DNA of 64,000 bases from Nipponacmea schrenckii (taxonomy: Eukaryota; Mollusca; Gastropoda; Lottiidae), in the NCBI GenBank assembly GCA_030562195.1, contig CM060200.1:35471468-35535467 (forward strand). Reading direction: 5' to 3'. The position numbers and the translations under genes are program-made. Shown piece by piece: positions 47,277 to 59,200 of the stretch (within the stretch, counting starts at the first letter, position 1; each line of letters starts with the position of its first letter). The notes beneath the pieces were generated by a model, which was not told the origin of the DNA, did not search any database, and saw nothing but the letters and a program-made list of their open reading frames with translations.

Positions 47277-50200
47277 TTAATTGGGATTTGTATAGGGTTG
47301 TCTATTTGTGTCATTAGAAATTTGAGTAGAGGAGATAGTGTTTGTACTAACTACAGCAATTTCAGTGACACTATTTCCCTCAGCAGTTTGTACTACAGTA
47401 TTAGATGTCATCACAGAATTATTATTTACAGCCCTGTTACTGTCCTCACTTGAATCACTAAATCTGTTATCAGATGCCTCTATAGATAACAGACTTAAAT
47501 TTTCACTGAATCTGCGACCAGGTATACTAGGTTGTAATACACTACTGTTTATATATCGGCACTCATTTCCAATCTCATCTGATTCAATAGCACCTCCATC
47601 ATCAAAACGATTATCATTCAGTCCATCAATTATACCAGCAAACTGAACATCAGTATCATCTGTTTCTGTGGAGGCAAGTTCTACAATTTCATAATCATCT
47701 TCATCATCATCATCTAGATGTAAATTGAACTCTTCAATCACTGGACCAACAGCAGTGTGTAGAGCATAATGTTCATTATATGCCTCAAAATTATCATCAT
47801 AGAAATTTTCACTATCAGTATGTTCCTCATCGACAGATTCTTCTCCATCTTCGTCATTGGGTTCCCCACTGTATCCTTCATTAGCGTTATCACCAGATAA
47901 GCCTTGTATATCTCCTTCACTGGTAGACTGATTGGAATCTTGAAACACACTAACAGATACCACTGAATTCATGGATTGATCAATCGCAATATTATTAACC
48001 ATGTCAACATGACTGACACTGTCGTCATAATTATGCTCTATATCAGGATTTTCTACCTCTTCTCCACTTTCTTCAGAGTCTGAAGATGATTCCTCTTCCT
48101 CCCACTCCCCTTGTTGTTGTGCAATGCGTTTGTATCGAGTTTCTCTTAAAACACCTTTGGCACGCTGAGTTTTAGGATGATCTGGACCCAGAATTTCCTC
48201 ACTAACCCTAGCCCATTTCTTGAAGTACTCATATGCTTTGTTATAGTTATCATTGTCTTCATACACTATGCCAATGTTGATGTATAATCTTGAAGTTAAG
48301 ATATGATATTCACCATACATCTGCATACATAAGTCCATAGCTTCATTATACCACTGAAAATGGAAGAAAATAAATAGAAAGTAAACCAGTCCATAAGAAA
48401 CATTGGCTGCCGAACATAAATATGGATCATTGAACAGTAGAATCCCACGGCAGCTTGACCAGTTTGTTGTTCAGATCTAATTAAAGGAGACAATCGGTGC
48501 TGAAGAAACTCTTCTCCAGCTTAATAGAAAGCAGAATGATTTCAATTTGCAATATAAAAAGTTTGCTTTACATATATTACAACTTTATCATAATTTGTAC
48601 CTTTAATTGTTCCATACTGCCTCTGGTAGCTAAAACACCTTTTGTCATCAGAGCTTCAGCATAGTGTCCCATATCATTTAACTGAAAACAAAAGGTTAGA
48701 ATGGAAAACTTAATCTATCAAGTGTATCAATTTTTGAACTATGCTATAGAACCAAAGTTTTATACTTCTTGTGCCTTTTAATCTGTAGGTAATGTTTAGA
48801 TACTGTCGGAATTGCAAATTTAAAATCATTAGAACTAATTCTGATCATTAAATATTTGACTTTTAATTTTCAATGTAGTACAGTTATTTAGAAATTATCA
48901 TTAAGATAAGGTAAAACAGATAGATTTGCAGCTTTCAAAAAGGCTCTGGCGTTACCTCATCAAATTTTTAAATTTTGCGTTTGGCCAATAAGAATGAATA
49001 ATAAGAGCAGATAGACATGCTGCCATAAATAACATAACAGAATCCTTATATAATCAGATAAATCCAAGAAAAATCAGTCATTATCCGATAAAAATGCAAC
49101 TGCAATTGAAAAAAGCTTAACAAATTGATCACTTAATTTTGTGAGTTTTCCCGATTTTACAGGGATTTTGCTACTTTATGATACCTGGTAAGTTCACTAA
49201 TGATTATATACACAAATTTACCAATTTCCATTCTAATACGGAATATTAATATTAAATAACATTAAAAAGAAATAAAATACTAACTTCCTGAAATATTTTA
49301 AGAGCTTTATCAATGTATTTATTGCCTTCTATTAAAGCATCTTCATCACTTAATTCAGGAGCTCCACCACACGCTTCCCAACTCTCCATGTTGAAGGCCA
49401 ATTTCATCAAACTCATTGCCACTTTAAACTGTGAATAAATAATGATTCATTTCTTGATAATTTAAAGATATATGGGATATATAGTTACTAGAGATATAAT
49501 AACTTTTCTCTTTTTTTTAACATGGTCTCACATCCTAACGCTAAGATTAAACAACTTTCCCACCAGGCATTAACAGATCAGTTATTTCACCAATGTTATA
49601 TTGGTAAAGTACAGATAACCTTACTCAACAGCTAAAGCATACACACTAGGACTACCTTACCTTATGGTAAGAACCAGGCAATGTTCTTCTTAAACAGATA
49701 GATTTACGACCATAATAAATAGTTTTTCTTAAATCAGGTAGCTGACATGGTGATACAAAATCATTCATCTTTAATTTCTGAAGTAGACAAAATAATATTC
49801 TTAAATCTTTTGCCAGGCTATTGTGAATTAAGACCTATGCCTAGACAATCACAGATTATGATGCCATGAAATTTTGATAAAGAATTAATTAAGTCTCACC
49901 TCATCGTAAATTTCTGCCATTAAAGCAAACAATTCTACCATTCTATGTGGTCTAGCACCTAATTCTCTTTCTTCTATTTTCATAGCTGTTTTTAATAATT
50001 CTAATGCTTCATGATGTTTACCAGATTGTATCCTGAGATGGAAATGAAAATTTATTGAAATTCCATACCAAATATAAAAATAGTGATGGCAATTGTAATA
50101 CCCCCACTTATGGTAATCGTACGCAATACTTCTCAAGAGGTTTTTTCGGATTTTCATGTGGGTTCATCCTCGGATGATTACAACAAGAGGTTGCCTAGCA

Positions 50201-53200
50201 AGATACGCCCACTTTAAAATATATTTTCTGTTTTAACACAGGCAAAACTCTTAAGATTATTTAGGTCTAATCCAAGTTCTCGTCAATATAAATGTTCTCA
50301 CCAAATTTCATTAAAATCAGATGAAAACTGTATTGTCTATCGCAATCACAAGCCACGTTTTGACTAAGTCAAGTGCAAAATAACTAAAAAAGTAATTTCG
50401 AAAAATGTCAATTTCAAAAACCCCCTTTCACCAAAAGATGAAAATTTTTCTCATGTTTTCAAAACCAAATTTGATTCCCAATAATGAAAACGTTCCCCTA
50501 AAAAATCGTCCTTCAAAGCCCTAATTTTGACGCGTTTTGCTCAGTAAAGGGCCCAATAACTCAAAAAAACGTTTTCCCAAACCCAAAAATTTCCGGTTTC
50601 CTGATAAAAACTTGTCCCAAGGGTTAAAAATTTTGACGCGTTTTTGCTAAGTCAAGTGCAATAACTCAAAAACCGTTCATCGAAAAATTGCCAATTTTGA
50701 ACCTTGTCCAAGATCTCATCAATATAAATGATCACAGCAAGTTTCATTTAAATCCGACAAAAACTGTAGCCTCTATTGCGTTCACAAGCAATTGTGGACG
50801 GACGGACCGACGGACAGGGGTGACGACAATATAATGTGGGCGTATAAAAACTCATAACAAGTTTCATTAAACTCCAACAAAAAACATGTAACCATGGAAG
50901 ACTCTTAATCAATGTGGAAATATTTGTGAATATCTGCATGTATAAGTATTAAGTAGTCAATCTCAACTGTTCAAACAATTTTCAGTACAGTAGCTCATTT
51001 ATCATGTAGAAAGTAAAATATTCAAATTCATACATACACCACTCGACAAACTTTCTCATATCTCATAGAAACAGCTTCTTCATTGATATTTTCATCACGT
51101 TCAAATGACTTTAATTCTCTTTCATAGTGACTTAACATTTCACTTGTTGGTCCAACCTAACAACAAGAATAATCAGTTATTTTCTTTTAAGACTATTTAC
51201 CTAGCTTCCAAGAAAGGTTGTTACTGAGCAAAGCAAAATGATTTTTTAATTTCGTCTCTATTTTGAAGAGAATTGGAGTATCAGCCTCGAAATAGTAATT
51301 TTAGTCTTTGTGTTGATAAAAATATAAGCTTCTAAAGTTTACATTGAAAAGAAACAAATAATTCACATAAATACTAAAAGATCCCAGGAAAAAATTGACA
51401 AATATGAGAAACACGCAAAATCCTTGCTTATAGTTTTTCCTATTGATCAAAGACTAGCCTGCATAGCAAATTGTAGAGTATTTACGAGCATATTAAGAAC
51501 AAGGGCAATAACTAATACCAAAATTTTCCGATTTCCTTAAATTTTGGTGGTTACAAACACTCACATAAAGTTTGTCAAGAAAACCTGTCAAGAATTGTGC
51601 CTTTTGTAGAATTTAAAAGCAATTGTGGATGGATGGATATGGATGACAGCAATGTACGCTTCACATTTCACATATTCATACTTCCATTTGTATGAAATGA
51701 TTACTTGCCTTACTTCCTGTTTTAATGTTCCATGTGGGATTATTAAAATATCAGTTTAAGACAAAGTGTCTATCTTATTATATTGTACAGGGTCCTATAT
51801 CCTCCATTAATATATATAAAAACGTTTAACAGACAAACTTACTGCTCTCCAATGGGCCAATAAAACAGAACTAAATTCTTCATTATAAAGTTTATCAAAG
51901 ACTTTCCAATCACACAAACACTGTGCTAATCTATATTTATCTTTTAACTCAACCAGATGGTAGGGGTACTCCTGTAATGTAAAACAATTTCTAGTGAATG
52001 AGAAAAACTGCAGAGGGCCAGCTAAATCTATCAAATCCATAAAAAGATAGCTTGCCACTGGCAGCATTGAATTTGAAAAATAAATTGAGCAATGACTCAA
52101 AAACATTCAATAAATGGATATTGAAGTCAAGGGCAAAAACTCAAAAGCTGTTCATGGAAAATTGTCAAATTAAAACTTGACCACCATCTTATCTATTTCA
52201 ATACTCATACCAAGTTTCATCAAATCTATTAAAAAATTGTAGCTTATTTTGCAAGCACAAATATTTTTGACGCCATTTTAACTAAGTCAAGGGCAATAAC
52301 CATTTGTTAAAAAAAGTCAGAAATTCAATCTTGACTAATGTCTTATCATTTCTGATGCTTACACCAAGTTCCATCAAAATCCTTTGAAAATCACAACCAC
52401 GATAGAATTTTGACGCAATTTTACTAAGTCAAGGGCAATAACTTAAAACAATTCATTGAAAAACTGTCAAATTCAAACTTGACTGAGGCCTAATCAATTC
52501 CAATGCTCACACCAAGTTTTTCAACATCCTCTGAAAATTGGAGGATTTATTTTATCGAAACTAAAATTTTGACAAGATTTTTCTAAGTCAAGGGCAATAA
52601 CTCAAAAACCTTTCATGCGATAATTTCCATTTTCGAACTTGACCGAGATATCATCAATATATACATGTATACCCAGTTTCATTAAGATCGGATAAAAACT
52701 GTAGCCTCTATTGTGGATACAACCCAAATTTGACACGTTTTTACTAAGTCAAGGGCAATAACTCAAAAACCGCTCATGCGATTATTTCTATTTTCGATCT
52801 TGACCGAGATATCATCAATATATACATGTATACCAAGTTTCATTAAGATCGGATAAAAACTATAGCCTCTATTGTGGATACAACCCAAATTTGACATGTT
52901 TTTACTAAGTCAAGGGCAATAACTCAAAAAACGTTCATTCAATAATTTCCTTTTTCGAACTTGACCGAGATATCATCAATATATACATGTATCCAAGTTT
53001 CATTAAGATTGGATAAAAACTGTAGCCTCTATCATGGATACAACAAATGTGGACGGTCCGGACTGACGGACAGGGGCGACGGCAATATACGTCCACATTT
53101 CCATGTGGGCGTATAAAAATCTAAAGAAACAAAGAAGGCTGGGAAGAACAGAGGTATCTTTTGCATTTTTACAAAATACTATGATAAACGTGAAATCACA

Positions 53201-56200
53201 TAAGAAAAAAAAAATTAAGTCACACATGCGACGTTACATGAGAGGCGCATTTTAACAAAATTTTAGTAAACTTTATCCAATTTGTATGATTTTGGTGTCT
53301 ATCAAAACCTTCTTACTTAATCTAAAACTTGTTTGGAACAGAATTTTGATATTGAATTGAAATTTCTTTTTTCTCTGAATTTTTTAAAATCGGAAGTCTA
53401 TATTGAGTGACCTTGACCTTTAATGACCTTGAAATTTTCAATGTAAAATGTCCTTGACCTCAACGTTCCAATTTTTTCTTTTTTCTTTAAAGGGATAATA
53501 GGCGTTAGAATACACTCGTCCTACGGCTTCTATTTGTGTTTAATATTGACTATTAGTTAAATAAGTATGCATCCCGCACTTTACTAAATTTTAAAAAGTG
53601 ACAATGAAAATATATATGGAATTTTAAAAAAAAGTGAGCCAGCTACGATTCCATCCAGTTTGAGAATAAAAGTGTCTGGTAAAGCAATGCCAAAACATAT
53701 CATCGTGCAATTCAACAGTAGGGGTCAAGGACGTGTGGGTGAGTTACTTCCCTTTATATTTACACAATTTGAAAATCGCTGAATGGAAGTATTAAGCGTT
53801 TTATAATTAACTACTTGATTTTAGGGATTTTGATGTATAGTTATGTCACCAGGTAAGTCCACTGATTGGAACATACTGTCCCTTTAAGTTTACTAGAAGT
53901 CGTACAATAGTTCGCATCAATATCTTAAATCACCTATTTTCAATTATGCATATCTCAGAAAGTTTAATGTGGACAACTCAAAATGTCGAGGACAAGCATA
54001 GTGCTGAACTCAGCTCTTGTCTTATTTTGTTTTTTTACTCTTTTCCAATCTTTAATTCACCCATTAACTTAATTGGAAGGAATATAGATAACAATACTCT
54101 CTTTTAATTTCATTGAGATATTCTTTCATTCTTTAATTCACTGAATATACAGTTCAGTGTTCAACTAACCTCAACAATACGATCTATGTTATTTGATTTT
54201 TCAAAGTAATCTGCTAACATTAAATGCCACCAACTTTCAACATCTGGTATATCAGTATCAACTTCATCTATATCAACGTCTTCACTTCTGTCTTTCTTAC
54301 AGAAATATCTACAATATAACACAGGAACGTATGGACAGGATAGTCTATACAAAGTGCTTTATAGACTATCCTGTCCACACATATACATATACAAGTCATT
54401 GTGAACAATTTACCATCTTAAGATCTATGATTAGTAATATCTATACATAGCTAACTATTTAGTGTTGTTAACATAAAGAATTACACAGTGACACCTTCTG
54501 TGACTTACTTTTTTCTCACAGCTTTGCTTAAAGCTCTATGATAAAAATCTAATCTACCATCTTTACTGTCACCATAGGGACGCAAAAATGGCTTGAGAGT
54601 GGTAAATACAAATATCCATTTTTTATCAGATAATGGACCACATTTCTTAGCTTTCTCCTTTTCAGAACACTCTTTTTCATCTACAAGAAATATTATATAT
54701 CATAATTTGTTGTGCAGGTTCTATGAAAGAATCACAAATGATCTTAAAAGGCTAACTCCAATGTCACATGTATAAGATAAGTAAGTAGATAAGTAAGTAT
54801 CTCTGAATAAATGTTGTATTGTAATACCTTTTAAGTTATGGCACATAATGTGCTACTGAAAGGCAACTAACTATGTATCTTTATATTAGCAGACTTAAGA
54901 AATTTATACATCATAATGTTGCAAAAATGACTTTCATACTAACCCTTTTCATCATATGGTGAGGGAGGAGTCAAACTGTCAGTATCACCAAGTATAAATC
55001 TTAGTTCTGATTCTAATAAGCCTGATACAGATGCCTCTAATAAACATAAAGTAGCTACCAATAATTGACCCTGTGTACATTGCTCTAATCTGGTCAATAA
55101 GTCTTCTAATATACTACAAACATCATATGAAAAGTTTAATAATTGCACCTTATATTTTGAAGTGATAAATATCAACATAAGGCCGTACAAAGTAAATTGT
55201 TTGTTTTACAGGCCCCGCGCGCTCCGGTAAAATACCCCGCGCTCCAAAACTATTTATTGACATTTTGGAATAATTAATAAATAATGCGCATGCGTCTCCA
55301 AAATTGTGTGTAAAATAGAGTTATTTCCCCGTTCCCGAAAATATTTTTTACCATAATTATATCCCTTGACGTTTAACAAAAAAACGGAAGTGGCTTAGAA
55401 TGCGTTTTTCATCACCGATAAAAAGATTTTTTTCTACAACTTCTTCTACAACTTTAAACTGAAATTGATTCTGATACAAATAACGTTCGAAAATACAATT
55501 ATTTGCTGAAGGAAGCACAATTATGAAAATTATTCACACTTTCGTGAGGACAATCCAAACATTGAATTAATCTTAATCTTGATGATTTCGTTTCTGGATA
55601 ATAATGGTGGAACAAATCGAGACCCGTTACAATTACAAGTAAAAGAATGCACCGGGTTTTTTTCTGCTATTGATTTGAAAAAGTTAATATTTATTGAAAA
55701 ATGGGAACGAATACAAGAAAATACGAATTTAATACTTTCGAATACGATCGATTTTCTCATTATTGGTATCACTCAACACATTCCGCTTTTCTCAAGTTAA
55801 AACCGGAAGTACTCCGTTAGTACGAGTTATCGAAAAATCGGCATTTGTAACATAGGCCTAGATAGAAATTATTAAAATAGAAGTTCGATCTAATCAGATT
55901 GTTTTGTTCTTGTCATGTGATGTGATGTATGACAATATGTTCCAAAATTTCCAATAATAATAATTATCACCATACAATGGCATTTTAAAATACAGTTTAC
56001 AGATGGATAGAAATGGATTAGTACTGTAGTAGAATAACATTGTCTTGACATAATATTATCAGCCCTGATGCACCCTAAGTGCATCATTGTCAGAGGTAGT
56101 AAATATGTTGGAATGATTACGTTTATGTGAAGTTGAAAGGTAAAAAAGTTCTGTTATTTCTATCAATTATTATCATTCAAACTCCAAAAACATCTGATAG

Positions 56201-59200
56201 TTGCATCTGAATGGTGATATAAATCTATTTTTTAAATTTGTGGAAATAAATAATAAATAGCTTCGCTCGCTCCGATTTCTTCTGGTGCCAAATTTAAAAA
56301 AGCGCTTATAAATAATAAATAATAAATTCACCCTCTCGCCCCATTTTTAAAAAAAAAAAGCCTGTAAACAGACAATTTACTTTGCACGGCCTAACTGAAG
56401 TGGAAAGCTTTGACTCATCTATTCTTGTTCAGATGAATAAAGATACGTTTGTAGTTGACTAAACTATAAAAACTTTAACAATTTCAGCTTCACAGAGAAT
56501 TTGAAACAAAATTCTTGACCTCAATAAATAATAAATCAATTATGCGTTCAATTGGGTCAAAGCTTACAAAAATACATTTTCATATGATCATCATAATAGT
56601 AAGCTGAAATTCAAACATCACTAAGGTTGGACTCAAGTAACAACTTACTTAACAAGACCATCAGGAAGGCTTTCTATTTTATCATCAATAAGATCAATAT
56701 CGTTGACTAACTGTAACTCTTCACAAGCTATAGATAACCATAGAGGATTATCACTGGATGCTTTTCGTAGAAATCTATTCAACTGTCTTTCTGTTAAACT
56801 CTTATTATATCTTCTTAAAATATCTTTAATTATTTCCTACAAATTCAACACATTATTCCAAGAATGCATGTCACTTAGGTACATCAAACACAGTATTGTT
56901 TACAGGGAGGTCTAATTTGATTGGATTCCTTACAAGATTGATAAGGTATTTGCAGATGTTTACATGTGATGATACTTTTCACTAGTCAAATATCATCAAG
57001 AACTCATAAAAAATATAATTATATTGACAACATTGATGTGCAGTGAACATGGCAGTGGAATTCAAATCATGAATTCGGTCAAAGTGATTGGTGAAATGTT
57101 TATATAAAATATTCAACAGATAAAGCCAAAGGAAACAAGTATCTATACTTAACAAGGGGTTGCTAAAGACTTACCTTCCTTGAGAGATGATCTAGAGGTT
57201 TAATGTTCAATTCTATTGGCTTAGTTTCCCTACCCATCAAAGATTTATGATGAAATGTATTATTGATAGTAGATATTATAATTCGAACTTCTGGTGCCAA
57301 CTTTCTTGGTATCCAACTTATAACTCTGGCTTCCTTGTCTTCTTTTATCTAAAAGATATTAAATAATTCAAATAAACCAAGCACTTCTTTCAAACTCTTA
57401 TTTTTGGTTATGAAATATTTTGGGACAATTTTTTTTATGATTTTTCACATAATATAATCAATGACATTATTTTTTTTTCATTTGATTTTAGAGTCAGGGA
57501 ATATTTTTTCAGCTCTGTGGTCTTTTTTATTAGTCAGACCCCTCCCTTTTAAATAATAACAATTTAGTCTTGGAATACTAGTAACGAAACTAACTTACTT
57601 GGTTGATAGCATCTATAAATATAACTACAGGTTTGGTATTAGGATTAGATAACATACTACAACACATCTGAGCAGTGGTATCTAAATCTTTAGGCATGTT
57701 AGAATCCTGCAAAGAAAAGGATACAACACAATTCTTGAATATGGTGACAACTTAGTTTTTGATAAAACTGTCTATTGCATCTAGCAAATGAAAAACTGAA
57801 AGTGGCACTGTAGTATATAGCCAGCATCACTTCAAAAACAAAGACCTTTTTTCTTTTTTCAAAACTTAAAACACATAGTTTACTACCAAGGAATTACATA
57901 GTTGATGGTAAAGAGGATTGAAGCACGAATGTAGAATTTAATAAGAGGAGAAATTTCCTGAATAGTTAATACATGTAATAACAGAATTCAAACAAACCAA
58001 AAACAAAAGAAGCAAAAGATATGAAAATTCAAGGTACTATTTCTGACAAGTCAATGTTACATATACTCATACAGGCAGCATTATTGTGATTTGTGAGTTA
58101 TATTGAGTTAATAAAATGTCAGATTGTGTACTTCTTTACCTATTTCTTAATGACTTATCAACATACCTTAACAACTTCCATTTCTCTTAGTAATCTTTTT
58201 AACATAGGTTCCAAATTAGTGGATCCTGGTACAGCACCAACAAAATGGTAAAAAACATGCCATGGTTTACCTTCACTTCTACAGAAGAAATTGAAAAACA
58301 ACTGGTGATAAAGAAGTAAGAAAGAAAGCAAAAATTCAAATGCTACATATTAAATTATATCACAAATTTCAATAACAGGGGAAACAATTATAAATATATA
58401 TTATTGTCCTATTGATTAATGTTTTGGCTAAAAGCCTACCTCAGAAACACCTTAGAAAGTTACACTTTTCTTGTCTTTTTATTACTTTTCCAAAATGTGA
58501 TCATTAGATTTTTCTGAGGAAGGCTTTCAGCCGAAATATTAATCAACAGGACAAAGGTATATACTTTCAAATGCAACATATTGAAGAAAGTAATCTTTAA
58601 TTTAGAACCATGTTATATTTTAAATACAAGAAAGAATTGTAAGTTCATTTAATATAATCTGTGACCAATGTCTTTTAAACTCATAAAAGAAATCTCTGTG
58701 GGGTAAAATTTATACAGACCTTGCTTGATGGTGTTCTGTCAAGTTCTGTAATACTACTTCAACAGCTTTACACATAATAGATGTTTTACCACTACCTGGT
58801 GTACCTAGTAACATTAATGGAACATCTTTTTCATCACGCAAGATATAGTCCTCTATTTTTTTAACAACATCACTCCTCCCATGAACATTTTGACAGCGTT
58901 GAGACAGAAAGTCACGATGTTCAGACAATGTTTGATTATCAGGATGAAAGTTTACAGGCAGATCTTCACCACAAAATTCATAACCTATACGAGCAATCAG
59001 AAAACTTATAATCTGAAAACAAGACACAAAAAGAATTTTATATATGTTATATTTTAGTTTGTCTAAAATAAAAGGAAGCCATTGATGTTATAGATAAACA
59101 TAAAAATTTTGAAATTTCATGCGAATAAGAAGATTTAAAAGCAATATTGATAATAACTTATATTCTGAAAATTTATCACAAGACAGCTTGCCAGGCAATG

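Noticed and set aside
47738..47950. Minus-strand frame overlapping the acidic tail exon
   Set aside because: Shadow of the TTC41-like last exon in another frame.
47277..48338. Treating the 353-codon frame as a separate gene starting at its internal Met
   Set aside because: The frame extends upstream to a splice acceptor at 48354 and joins in phase to twenty further exons.
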